Origin: Uliginosibacterium paludis
GTDB lineage: Bacteria; Pseudomonadota; Gammaproteobacteria; Burkholderiales; Rhodocyclaceae
DNA: 64,000 nt
Direction: 5' to 3'
NCBI RefSeq assembly: GCF_039631355.1
Contig: NZ_JBDIVF010000001.1
Location: 868,001-932,000, forward strand
Shown here: positions 1 through 7,818 of the stretch, piece by piece
Layout of the letters: each line of letters opens with the position of its first letter
How positions within the stretch are numbered: the first letter of the stretch is position 1
The notes under the pieces: generated by a model
Told to the model about the DNA's origin: nothing
Database searches by the model: none
The model's input: the letters and a program-made list of their open reading frames with translations, nothing else
Translations under genes and position numbers: made by a program

Positions 1-146
1 AACAGGTTGTTGTAGCGATGATTGAGTTCCAGGAATGACCAGAGACCTTCGGCAAACCTCGCGGCGCCGTGCTTCGCCCAGCGGCGATCGGCCACGCAGG
101 CATCGTGAAATGCAATGATCTCGGAACTGGCAATCAGCGGGGTCAT
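1..146 (-). CDS. DUF4254-like protein, 3' part outside window
   Basis: Only the first 48 codons lie in the window; the reading frame runs off the left edge. The start is the ATG at 146-144, preceded on the minus strand by an AGGAC-type ribosome binding site. The peptide begins MTPLIASSEI and carries the segment ELNHRYNNL near its visible end, which resembles the N-terminus of DUF4254 family proteins. These are often found near LPS sugar genes in betaproteobacteria. The function of the family is not known to me. It is divergent from dgkA. The family assignment is from remembered sequence pattern only. Confidence 0.55.
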   Translation of the reverse strand, partial: MTPLIASSEIIAFHDACVADRRWAKHGAARFAEGLWSFLELNHRYNNL

Positions 147-255
147 GAATTCGAGTCCTGTCAGCAAAAAGATGCCGCATTCTAGCCCGAGCCACCGTAA
201 GCCTCCTGCAACACTCGTCAAATACGCTGAAGCACCCGAAGAGAGAAAGAACCCG

Positions 256-624
256 ATGGAAAGCCCCTTCAAAGGCAAGACCGGCCTGGTCCGGATCTGG
301 AATGCGTTCAACTATTCGCTCGCCGGCCTGGCTGCGGCCTACCGGCTGGAAGATGCCTTCCGCCAGGAGGTGCTGCTGGCCATCGTGCTGATTCCTGTTG
401 CGCTGCTGAGCCACTGCAGCGGGCCGGAGAAGGCGCTGCTGATTGCCTGCGTGCTGCTCGTGCTGATCGTCGAGCTGCTCAATTCGGCGGTGGAGGCGGT
501 GGTCGACCGGGTCTCGCTCGAGCGGCATGAGCTCGCCAAGCGCGCGAAGGACATCGGCAGCGCTGCGGTGCTGATCACGCTGGTCAATCTGGCAGCGGTC
601 TGGGCGCTGGTCTTCTTCGGCTGA
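256..624 (+). CDS. dgkA: diacylglycerol kinase
   Basis: A 122-residue integral membrane protein that phosphorylates diacylglycerol to phosphatidic acid with ATP, recycling lipid released during envelope glucan and LPS modification. The family signature is visible as E73, N76, E80 and D84 in ELLNSAVEAVVDR. Three hydrophobic segments (about residues 37-52, 60-75, 100-120) match the usual trimeric DgkA topology and length. The start at 256 was chosen because it gives the normal family length; upstream in-frame codons would add a non-conserved extension. It stands alone, about 100 bp before a glycosyltransferase on the same strand. Confidence 0.93.
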   Translation: MESPFKGKTGLVRIWNAFNYSLAGLAAAYRLEDAFRQEVLLAIVLIPVALLSHCSGPEKALLIACVLLVLIVELLNSAVEAVVDRVSLERHELAKRAKDIGSAAVLITLVNLAAVWALVFFG

Positions 625-726
625 AACCTGCGCTTCATGCGGGCGTCACACGGCTGACGCGCTCGGCCCGGATCATCGCGGCGCACCTGCTCCCGCCCGG
701 AGCAGGGCAGCCTCCGAGGTCCGCCG

Positions 727-1956
727 ATGGATTCCGCCCGCCTGCATCTGCAAACGCTTGCCCCCGCCCGTCGCCAGCTGCGCATCGCGATCGTTACGGA
801 GACCTATCCGCCCGAAGTCAACGGCGTGGCCATGACCACCGGCCGCATCGTCGATGGGCTGCTCCAGCAGGGACATGAAGTCCAGCTGGTTCGCCCGCGC
901 CAGAACCCGGAGGATCAGCCCAGTCCGGCCGAGGGCTTCGACGAGATGCTGTCGATCGGCATTCCGATTCCGAAATACAACCATCTGAAGATGGGCTTGC
1001 CGGCCCGCATGGCGCTCACCCGGGCATGGTCGGTGCGGCGGCCGGATGTGATCCAGGTAGTCACCGAGGGCCCGCTCGGCTGGTCGGCCGTCGCGGTGGC
1101 GCGCAAGCTGCGGATTCCGGTCATCACCGAGTTTCACACCAACTTCCACAGCTACACCCGCTACTACGGTGTGGGCTGGCTCAAGCAGCCACTCTCGGCC
1201 TGGCTGCGCCGCTTCCACAACAAGGGAGACCTCTGCTTGGTGCCGACCGCAGCGCTGCGCAGCGAACTGCAAGCCGGTGGCTACCGCCATGTCGAAGTCG
1301 TGGCGCGTGGCGTAGACACCACCCTGTTCAGCCCGGCACGACGCAGTGCCGCCCTGCGGGAGCGCTGGGGCGCCCTGCCCGAGACGCTGGTCTGCGCCAT
1401 CGTGAGCCGGCTTGCGCCGGAAAAGAATTTCGAGCTGGGCGTCCGCGCCTTCGAAGCCATCCGCCGGATCAGGCCCGACGCCCGCCTGCTGCTGGTCGGC
1501 GACGGACCCGCGCGGGCCGAATTGCAGGCCCGCCATCCGGAGCACGTCTTTGCCGGCATGCGCAGTGGCGAGGACCTGGCCGCGCATTACGCCTCGGCCG
1601 ACTGCTTCCTCTTTCCCAGCAGTACTGAAACTTTTGGCAACGTGATCACCGAAGCACTGGCCAGCGGTCTGCCGGTTCTGGCCTTCAAGCATGCGGCTGC
1701 CGCAGAACTCCTGCGCAACGGGCACAACGGCCTGCTCGTGCCCTATGCGGACGAAACCGCCTTCATCGCAGCCGCCAGCCGCTTTGCAGAAGAAATCCAG
1801 CAGCTCGAAGCCATGCAGCAGCGGGCGCGCGAAAGCGTGCTGCACATGGACTGGCACTCCATCGTGCAACGGCTGGTTAATGTGCAGGAGCAGGTCATCG
1901 AGCAGCATGCACAGCGCAACAGCGGCGGGCTGGCACTGGGCGCAAGGGCCGACTAG
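727..1956 (+). CDS. family 4 glycosyltransferase, MgtA-like
   Basis: A 409-residue GT-B enzyme. The N-terminal domain opens with the nucleotide-fold strand IAIVTETYPPEVNGVA (about residues 20-35). The C-terminal domain has ARGVDTTLF, SRLAPEKN, LLVGDGP and the E(x7)E retaining-mechanism motif in STETFGNVITEAL (about residues 300-312). These patterns match glycosyltransferases related to GDP-mannose-dependent alpha-mannosyltransferase, which in some bacteria transfer mannose to diacylglycerol glycolipids or sugars. A GAGG ribosome site lies 7 bases before the ATG. The acceptor cannot be told; its position between dgkA and lipid genes suggests a membrane glycolipid, which is inference. Confidence 0.85.
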   Translation: MDSARLHLQTLAPARRQLRIAIVTETYPPEVNGVAMTTGRIVDGLLQQGHEVQLVRPRQNPEDQPSPAEGFDEMLSIGIPIPKYNHLKMGLPARMALTRAWSVRRPDVIQVVTEGPLGWSAVAVARKLRIPVITEFHTNFHSYTRYYGVGWLKQPLSAWLRRFHNKGDLCLVPTAALRSELQAGGYRHVEVVARGVDTTLFSPARRSAALRERWGALPETLVCAIVSRLAPEKNFELGVRAFEAIRRIRPDARLLLVGDGPARAELQARHPEHVFAGMRSGEDLAAHYASADCFLFPSSTETFGNVITEALASGLPVLAFKHAAAAELLRNGHNGLLVPYADETAFIAAASRFAEEIQQLEAMQQRARESVLHMDWHSIVQRLVNVQEQVIEQHAQRNSGGLALGARAD

Positions 1957-2012
1957 ACCGGCTGGACACACACTGCCAGCCACGGATCAAGCCCCATGCG
2001 GAGGGGCTCGGC

Positions 2013-2018
2013 TACAAT
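2013..2018 (+). promoter_or_regulatory. predicted -10 box upstream of the sugar kinase
   Basis: TACAAT lies 35 bases before the kinase start and matches 5 of 6 positions of the sigma70 -10 consensus in a GGCTACAATCG context. No clear -35 hexamer is seen at the expected distance. Low to moderate support. Confidence 0.4.
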
Positions 2019-2052
2019 CGCGCATTTCTCACGCGAAAGCCGCCCACACAAC

Positions 2053-2988
2053 ATGTCCGTCCTCATCTGCGGTTCGATGGCCTACGACACCATCATGGTG
2101 TTTCCGTCCCAGTTCAAGCACCACATCCTGCCCGAGCAGATCCACATCCTGAATGTGTCCTTCCTCGTGCCGGACATGCGGCGCGAGTTCGGCGGTTGCG
2201 CAGGCAACATCGCCTGGTCGCTGAAGATGCTGGGCGGCGAACCGGAGATCATGGCGGCCATGGGGCAAGATGCCGGCCCCTATCTCGAACGCCTGCAGGC
2301 GCATGGCATCAGTGCCAGCCACATCCGTGTGCTCAATGACGCCTTCACCGCACAGGCCTTCATCACGACCGATCTGGACGACAACCAGATCACGGCCTTC
2401 CATCCGGGCGCGATGAGCCAGTCTCACCTGAACCATGTGAGTGACGCGCGCGGCGTCACGCTCGGCATCGTCGCCCCGGACGGGCGCGACGGCATGCTGC
2501 AGCATGCGCGAGGCTTCGCCGCAGCGGGCATCCCCTTCATTTTCGACCCGGGCCAGGGCCTGCCGATCATCTCCGGCCCCGAGCTGCTGGAATGCTTCGA
2601 TCACGCCAGCTGGTGCACCGTGAATGACTACGAAGCCCGTCTGATCTGCGACAAGACCGGGCTCAGCTTGGCACAGCTTGCGGAACGTCTCGACGCGCTG
2701 GTGGTCACACTCGGAGCGGATGGCTCGGACATCCATACCCGGGACGGCGTCACGCACGTCCCCGCCGTGCCGGCCACTGCCATCGTGGACCCGACCGGTT
2801 GTGGCGACGCCTTCCGCGGCGGCATGCTGTACGGTCTGGCCAAGGGCTGGAGCCTGGAGAAATCCGTACGTCTGGCTTCCACCATGGGCGCGATCAAGAT
2901 CGCCCATCGCGGCGGCCAGACCTACACCCTCACACGGGATGAAATCGCCGACCGCCATGAGGCGGGCTATGGCGAACGCCCGTGGTAA
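2053..2988 (+). CDS. PfkB-family carbohydrate/nucleoside kinase
   Basis: A 311-residue ribokinase-fold kinase. It begins SVLICGSMAYDTIM and has the substrate-side motif GGCAGNIAWSL (about residues 50-60), which is the GG-x-x-N pattern of the family. Near the C-terminus DPTGCGDAFRGG (about residues 255-266) is PfkB signature 2, with the catalytic Asp in GCGDAF. The sequence is closest in pattern to the adenosine kinase-like subgroup in Gram-negative genomes, but substrate specificity cannot be read from it. The gene is followed after 17 bases by a lipoprotein gene with its own strong AAGGAG site, so the two are probably cotranscribed. Confidence 0.86.
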   Translation: MSVLICGSMAYDTIMVFPSQFKHHILPEQIHILNVSFLVPDMRREFGGCAGNIAWSLKMLGGEPEIMAAMGQDAGPYLERLQAHGISASHIRVLNDAFTAQAFITTDLDDNQITAFHPGAMSQSHLNHVSDARGVTLGIVAPDGRDGMLQHARGFAAAGIPFIFDPGQGLPIISGPELLECFDHASWCTVNDYEARLICDKTGLSLAQLAERLDALVVTLGADGSDIHTRDGVTHVPAVPATAIVDPTGCGDAFRGGMLYGLAKGWSLEKSVRLASTMGAIKIAHRGGQTYTLTRDEIADRHEAGYGERPW

Positions 2989-3005
2989 GCAACAAGGAGT
3001 CACTC

Positions 3006-3503
3006 ATGAAGAAGCCGTTCATCCTCGTCACCCTTCTGGCGGCCACGTTGCTCTCCGCAGGCTGCGCCAGCAGCCTCTCGGGCGACACCTACTCCCGCGC
3101 CGAAGCGCAGCGCCCGATCAGCTTCCGCGAAGGTCAGCTGATCCAGGTCCGCAAGGTTCGCCTTGAAGGCACCAAGAGCAATATCGGCACCGGCGCCGGT
3201 GCGGTGCTCGGCGGCGTCGCGGGCAGCGGCGTCGGCCAGGGCCGTGGCGCCATCGTGGGTGCGGTGCTGGGGGCGGTGGTTGGCGGCGTCGCCGGCGCTG
3301 CGACCGAAGAAGGCATGACGCGTGAAGACGCCTGGGAGCTGACCGTCCGCCTCAACAACGGTGAATCACTGGTCGTCGTGCAGGAAGTCGGGCAGTACGA
3401 CCGCTATGTCGCCGGCGAGCGCGTGCGGGTGCTGACCAGCAACGGCAAGACCCGCGTCTCGCCCTACGCGCCGACAGTGCCAGCCCCTTCTGCCGCACAG
3501 TAA
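3006..3503 (+). CDS. glycine-zipper outer-membrane lipoprotein, SlyB-like
   Basis: A 165-residue lipoprotein. The signal peptide ends in the lipobox LLSAGC with Cys at about residue 20, so it should be processed by Lgt, Lsp and Lnt. The middle (about residues 58-100) is a glycine zipper: GTGAGAVLGGVAGSGVG followed by GAIVGAVLGAVVGG, typical of the SlyB/Pcp/17-kDa antigen family inserted in or attached to the outer membrane. The C-terminal part (VRLNNGESLVVVQE) is the conserved small beta domain of that family. A strong AAGGAGT site at 2994-3000 fixes the start. Exact role unknown; family members stabilise the outer membrane. Confidence 0.87.
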   Translation: MKKPFILVTLLAATLLSAGCASSLSGDTYSRAEAQRPISFREGQLIQVRKVRLEGTKSNIGTGAGAVLGGVAGSGVGQGRGAIVGAVLGAVVGGVAGAATEEGMTREDAWELTVRLNNGESLVVVQEVGQYDRYVAGERVRVLTSNGKTRVSPYAPTVPAPSAAQ

Positions 3504-3517
3504 GCCGGTCGCGTGCG

Positions 3518-3561
3518 GTAACGCGCGCGCAACAGTGGGGTAACGGTCGCGTAACGCGCCC
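3518..3561 (+). promoter_or_regulatory. predicted tandem Pho box array upstream of olsB
   Basis: Four related hexamers start exactly 11 bases apart: GTAACG at 3518, GCAACA at 3529, GTAACG at 3540 and GTAACG at 3551. PhoB binds direct repeats containing TGTNAC-like cores with an 11-base period, so the spacing is the diagnostic feature. A -10-like TAAAGT follows at 3566-3571, at the distance expected for a Pho promoter. Ornithine-lipid synthesis is phosphate-starvation induced in several bacteria, which makes the placement before olsBA meaningful. Binding itself is inference. Confidence 0.62.
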
Positions 3562-3573
3562 TGCCTAAAGTGA

Positions 3574-3598
3574 GCCTGCAGGCAATCAGTCTGCAGGC
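3574..3598 (+). other. stem-loop in olsB leader
   Basis: GCCTGCAG at 3574-3581 and CTGCAGGC at 3591-3598 form a perfect 8-bp stem with a 9-base loop. It lies between the Pho-box array and the olsB start, so it would be in the 5' leader of the mRNA. There is no following T-run, so it is not a standard terminator. Confidence 0.4.
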
Positions 3599-3614
3599 CA
3601 CCAAAGGACAGACC

Positions 3615-4364
3615 ATGTTGCGCGTTGCCCCGCAAACCGCCGAACACAAAACCCGCTCGCTGTGGGTCGGGCTCGCCGGCTCGGAATCCGAGATCCTCGA
3701 AGCCCAGAAGCTGCGCTACCGCGTTTTCGCCGAGGAGATGGGCGCCCGCCTGAACCCGCGCACGCCCGGCATCGATCGCGATCATTTCGACGCCCACTGC
3801 AAGCACCTCATCGTGCGTGACGAAGCGCACGGCCGGATTGTCGGCACCTACCGGATCCTCACGCCGGAAGCTGCCCGCCGCATCGGCAGCTACTACTCCG
3901 AAACCGAATTCGATCTCACCCGCTTCCAGCACCTGCGCCCCGGCCTGGTGGAAGTCGGCCGCTCCTGCATTGACGCCGAATACCGCAGCGGAGCGGTGAT
4001 CGCGCTGCTGTGGAACGGGCTCTCCCGCTTCATGCAGGCCAACGACTACCAGTACATGATGGGCTGCGCCTCGATCGGCATGGCCGACGGCGGACACAAT
4101 GCCGCCAACCTCTACCGCACGCTGCAGGACAAGCTGGCGCCGGTGGAATACCACGTCTTTCCGCGCCACCCGCTACCCTGGGAGCAACTCTCGACCGAAA
4201 CCCGCGCCGAGATCCCGCCGCTGCTCAAGGGTTATCTGCGCGCCGGCGCGCAGGTCTGCGGCGCCCCCGCCTGGGATCCCGACTTCAACACCGCCGATCT
4301 GCTGATCCTGCTCCAGATGTCACGCGTCGACGCACGCTACGCCAAGCACTTCATCGAACGCTGA
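3615..4364 (+). CDS. olsB: L-ornithine N(alpha)-acyltransferase
   Basis: A 249-residue GNAT-like enzyme that transfers a 3-hydroxyacyl chain from acyl carrier protein to ornithine, giving lyso-ornithine lipid. Conserved family features include AQKLRYRVFAEEMGA (about residues 30-44), DHFDAHCKHLIVRD, VGTYRIL, EVGRSCIDAEYRSG and the C-terminal KGYLRAGAQVCG. Length is close to that of known OlsB proteins. The start at 3615 precedes a conserved N-terminus. It is followed after 59 bases by olsA, the second enzyme of the pathway. The upstream region has a predicted Pho-box array, suggesting induction when phosphate is scarce. Acyl-homoserine-lactone synthases share distant fold similarity, but the C-terminal motifs favour OlsB. 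Confidence 0.9.
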   Translation: MLRVAPQTAEHKTRSLWVGLAGSESEILEAQKLRYRVFAEEMGARLNPRTPGIDRDHFDAHCKHLIVRDEAHGRIVGTYRILTPEAARRIGSYYSETEFDLTRFQHLRPGLVEVGRSCIDAEYRSGAVIALLWNGLSRFMQANDYQYMMGCASIGMADGGHNAANLYRTLQDKLAPVEYHVFPRHPLPWEQLSTETRAEIPPLLKGYLRAGAQVCGAPAWDPDFNTADLLILLQMSRVDARYAKHFIER

Positions 4365-4423
4365 CCCCGCGGCGACCCTCGCAGGCACCGGCCCCACCGC
4401 GTGCCTGCCCTGCTCCGATCGAC

Positions 4424-5215
4424 ATGAATCCGCTTTCCTTCTTCACTGCCTGCCTGCGTGAGATCCGCGCAGGCTTCCGCCTGCTGCAGGTCCTTGCACT
4501 GATCGCAGGTGGCATCGCCATCGTTCGCGTGCTCTTCCCGGTCTGGTCGGCTCCGACTCGGCGCCGGGTGAAGCAAGCCTGGGCTGCCAGACTGGTCAGC
4601 GCGCTGGGCGTACGCATCAACGCCATCGGCTCAGCCTGTGTGTCGGGCCTGGCGGTGAGCAACCACATTTCCTGGCTGGATGTCTTTGTCATCAACGCCA
4701 TCACGCCCACCACCTTCGTCTGCAAGGACGACGTGCGCGGCTGGCCCGCCATCGGCTGGCTGGTCGAGCACACCGGCACGCTCTTCATCGCTCGCGGCAG
4801 CCGGGTCGCGGCAGCGCACTCGGCCGAAGCCATGGCTGCCAGACTGCAGGCGGGGGAGCGGGTTGCGCTCTTCCCGGAAGGCACCACGACCGGCGGCGAG
4901 CAACTGCTGCCCTTCCGGACCGCGCTGTTCGAAGCCGCCGTGAGCGGGCAGGTTGGCGTCCAGGCTGCCGCCATCCGCTATGTCGACGCGGCAGGAAAAT
5001 CCTCCCGCGCCCCTGCGTATGACGGCGACATCAGCTTCGTGCAGAGCCTGCTCACCATCGCGCGATCGAGCGGACTCCGTGCCGAGATCAGACACCTGCC
5101 GCCGCAGCCTGCCGGTCTGGCGCGGCGTGAATACTGCCAGCGCAGCGAAACGCAGATCGCTCAGGCCCTTGGTACAACCGCAACACAGCCCCGCCCGGAC
5201 GCACTCGCCGCCTGA
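4424..5215 (+). CDS. olsA: lyso-ornithine lipid O-acyltransferase
   Basis: A 263-residue membrane-associated PlsC-family acyltransferase that adds the second fatty acid to lyso-ornithine lipid. The catalytic H(x4)D motif is in NHISWLD (about residues 75-81) and the glycerophosphate-type binding motif FPEGTTT lies near residue 150. An N-terminal hydrophobic segment (about residues 17-38) anchors it to the inner membrane. The protein is one of two PlsC-type acyltransferases in the window; the other, at 47875-48639, is in a housekeeping block. Pairing with olsB supports the specific name. Some homologues also make phosphatidic acid, so dual activity is possible. Confidence 0.87.
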   Translation: MNPLSFFTACLREIRAGFRLLQVLALIAGGIAIVRVLFPVWSAPTRRRVKQAWAARLVSALGVRINAIGSACVSGLAVSNHISWLDVFVINAITPTTFVCKDDVRGWPAIGWLVEHTGTLFIARGSRVAAAHSAEAMAARLQAGERVALFPEGTTTGGEQLLPFRTALFEAAVSGQVGVQAAAIRYVDAAGKSSRAPAYDGDISFVQSLLTIARSSGLRAEIRHLPPQPAGLARREYCQRSETQIAQALGTTATQPRPDALAA

Positions 5216-5330
5216 TTTGCGCGACGGACCTGCACCGGTCTTGGCTCAGATCATCGCCTCGACCGCCAAAACGGAGAATAATGCCGGCTTGCCGTAAAGC
5301 TCCGCGTCGCTCGCGCGACGTGCATTCTCC

Positions 5331-6563
5331 ATGCAGATCCTCATCATCGGAGCCGGCCTCGCCGGCGTCACCGCCGCCTGGTATCTCCAGGCAGCCGGCC
5401 ACTCCGTCACGGTCGTCGAACGCGAAAGCGGCCCCGCACTGGAAACCAGCTTCGCCAACGGCGGACAGATTTCCATCAGCCACCCCGAGCCCTGGGCCAA
5501 CCCCGGCGCTCCGATGACCATCCTGAAGTGGCTCGGACGCAAAGACGCGCCGCTGCTCTTCCGCTGGCCTGCCGAGGCGGCGCGTATCGAATGGGGCCTG
5601 AGATTCCTGATTGAATGCCTGCCGGGCCGCACGCGTCGCAACACCAAAGCCATCGCACGCCTTGCCGCCTTCAGCGGCGAGCAGTTGCGCAGCCTGCGCG
5701 AGGCGACCGACATCCACTACAACAGCCTTTCGCGGGGCGTGCTGCACCTGTATTTCGCGCCGGAAAACTTTCGCCATGGCGAGGCCCAGCACAAGGTACT
5801 GAACGCGCTCGGCATCCCGTCCCGCATGCTCACGCCGGCGCAATGCGTCGAACTCGAACCCTCGCTCGCCCCGGTGGAATCCAGACTGGTGGGCGGCATG
5901 CTCGGTGAAGACGACGAAAGCGGTGACGCCCAGCGCTTCGCGAGCGAGTTGGCCGAACGCTGTGCGAGTGCGGGCGTCCGCTTCCTCTACGACACCTCCG
6001 TCGAGGAGATCATGCATGCGGAACGCCGCATCACCGGCCTGCGCTGCCTGCAAGACGGGCAGAGCGTCACGCTGCAGGCAGATGGATACGTGATCGCAGC
6101 GGGCAGCTACAGCACGCCGCTGGCAGCACAGGTCGGCGAGCGACTGCCGATCTACCCGGTCAAGGGTTACTCCACCACCATGAAACTGAGGGATGCGGCC
6201 CGAGCGCCCAGCGTAAGCCTCACCGACGAGTCACGCCGCATCGTGTGTTCGCGCTTCGGCGAGCACCTTCGCATCGCCGGGACTGCGGAGCTCAATGGCT
6301 ACAACACCGAACTCGACCCCGAACGCTGCGCCGCCCTCATCCGCTGGGCCGAAGACATCTTCCCCGGCGCCTGCGACACCCGCGAACCCAACTACTGGGC
6401 CGGCCTCCGCCCCACCACCCCGAGCAACGTCCCGATCATCGGCCAGAGCAAACGCCAGGAAAACCTCTGGTACAACACCGGGCACGGAACACTGGGGTGG
6501 ACGCTCGCGGCGGGTTCTGCGAGGCGGCTTGCGGACAGTCTGTCGAGTCAGACGGTCAGCTGA
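5331..6563 (+). CDS. dadA: D-amino acid dehydrogenase, small subunit type
   Basis: A 410-residue FAD enzyme that oxidises D-amino acids, chiefly D-alanine, to 2-oxo acids and passes electrons to the respiratory chain at the inner membrane. The dinucleotide-binding motif GAGLAGVTAAWYL is at residues 7-19, and the next beta strand ends VVERE. ETSFANGGQISISHPEPWANP (split by my reading at residues 38-58) is a hallmark of DadA, and the C-terminal NTGHGTLGWTLAAGS is the second conserved FAD region. The gene is complete and of normal length. It is the last plus-strand gene before the O-polysaccharide locus and is not obviously part of it. Confidence 0.92.
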   Translation: MQILIIGAGLAGVTAAWYLQAAGHSVTVVERESGPALETSFANGGQISISHPEPWANPGAPMTILKWLGRKDAPLLFRWPAEAARIEWGLRFLIECLPGRTRRNTKAIARLAAFSGEQLRSLREATDIHYNSLSRGVLHLYFAPENFRHGEAQHKVLNALGIPSRMLTPAQCVELEPSLAPVESRLVGGMLGEDDESGDAQRFASELAERCASAGVRFLYDTSVEEIMHAERRITGLRCLQDGQSVTLQADGYVIAAGSYSTPLAAQVGERLPIYPVKGYSTTMKLRDAARAPSVSLTDESRRIVCSRFGEHLRIAGTAELNGYNTELDPERCAALIRWAEDIFPGACDTREPNYWAGLRPTTPSNVPIIGQSKRQENLWYNTGHGTLGWTLAAGSARRLADSLSSQTVS

Positions 6564-6595
6564 CTCCAACTCAGGGCGGCGCCCGGAAAAACCTC

Positions 6596-7816
6596 TCAGA
6601 CCCGGACTCGCTGCTCCAACACCTTGTCATACAAGGCCCGGTAGGCGGCGCCGACCACATCGGCGGAGAAAAGACGCCGACAACGTTCTCGGGCAGCAAA
6701 ACCCATTCGATCCCGCAGCAGGGGACGCGCAGCAAGATAGGTCATCGCATCCGCCATGGCGGCTGCATCACCGGGCGGCACAACCAGCCCCGTTTCGCCA
6801 TGTGCGTTGACCAGCGAAGTACCGGTCCCGATGTCTGTCGTGATCATGGGACGCCCGATCGCCGACGCTTCCAGCAATGACACGCCGAAAGCTTCCGCCC
6901 GAAGATGCGATGGAAAGACCATGGCCCCTGCCAGACGGATCAGAGCAAACTTGTCTGCATCATCGCGGAAACCCAGAAAGTGAATATTGCTCACTCCACG
7001 AGCCTGGTTCGCGAGCCGCTGACGCTCCGGACCATCCCCCACGACGACAACTGGCAAGCCCGTCGCACGCGCCGCTTCAACAAGGATATGCAGTCCCTTG
7101 TAATAACGAAGTACACCTACAAACAGGAAGAACCCTTGACCGAAACGCTCACGCCAGTAGGCTTCGCGCGCTTCGTCCGAGGGAGGAATCTGGGAACAAT
7201 CCATCGCCAGTGGAATTGCCGAGACCTTGTCACCCAGTGATTGAAGCAGAGGGCTGCTTGCGCGATAGGCGTCGGAGGTAGCCACCACGGCAGAGGCCCG
7301 TGAAAGAAAAACATCACGGAGAGGGGCATAAACTCTCTCAAGGCCCCTCTGACGAACAATGTCGGAGTGATACGTCACAACAAAAGGCTTGCCAGCGCTT
7401 CCAAGCAAAGCCAGCAGATCGCCAAAGGGCCATGGGTAGTGGCAATGTATGAGATCAGAGCGCTTCGCTAATTCTCGAAGCCGGAACAAGGCCGCTGGAG
7501 AAGCAAAATCGCAGGACGCAACTTCAAACACACTGCGACTGCGTACCAGAACGCCTTCAGGCCTCCGGCAGACGACTGGGCTAGCAGACTTAGCCAATGA
7601 AAACACGGCGTTCCGACATGCTTGCCGCTGGGTCGCGATACACAACTGCCGCACCGCTTCCTGCACGCCACCCTGCGTTTCCGGGAAATACGTACGGTAG
7701 ATGTGAAGAATCCGTCGCTCTGGCTCTCCCTTTGCCCCGGACTGAGCGGAAATCGGGGGGCACGTTACGCTCCCGGTCAAAGAAAGATGAGATGAAAAAT
7801 TTTGTTCAGCCTGCAT
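6596..7816 (-). CDS. family 4 glycosyltransferase
   Basis: A 406-residue retaining GT-B enzyme, last gene of the O-polysaccharide locus. The region RILHIYRTYFPETQGGVQE near the N-terminus is the acceptor-side Rossmann strand and glycine-rich loop. C-terminally VGVLRYYKG, VVVGDGPE and the E(x7)E motif EAFGVSLLE place it in GT4. The start at 7816 was preferred over in-frame ATGs further upstream because they would overlap the neighbouring gene by up to 110 bases, while the ATG at 7816 is 2 bases after that gene's stop and has a GGAG site. Donor and acceptor are unknown; mannose or fucose is plausible from the locus. Confidence 0.84.
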   Translation of the reverse strand: MQAEQNFSSHLSLTGSVTCPPISAQSGAKGEPERRILHIYRTYFPETQGGVQEAVRQLCIATQRQACRNAVFSLAKSASPVVCRRPEGVLVRSRSVFEVASCDFASPAALFRLRELAKRSDLIHCHYPWPFGDLLALLGSAGKPFVVTYHSDIVRQRGLERVYAPLRDVFLSRASAVVATSDAYRASSPLLQSLGDKVSAIPLAMDCSQIPPSDEAREAYWRERFGQGFFLFVGVLRYYKGLHILVEAARATGLPVVVVGDGPERQRLANQARGVSNIHFLGFRDDADKFALIRLAGAMVFPSHLRAEAFGVSLLEASAIGRPMITTDIGTGTSLVNAHGETGLVVPPGDAAAMADAMTYLAARPLLRDRMGFAARERCRRLFSADVVGAAYRALYDKVLEQRVRV

Positions 7817-7818
7817 TC

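Noticed and set aside
6570..6600. GGGCGGCGCCC hairpin between dadA and the convergent glycosyltransferase
   Set aside because: An A-run follows on the plus strand where T would be needed, and the stem is only 4 bp with a 3-base loop.
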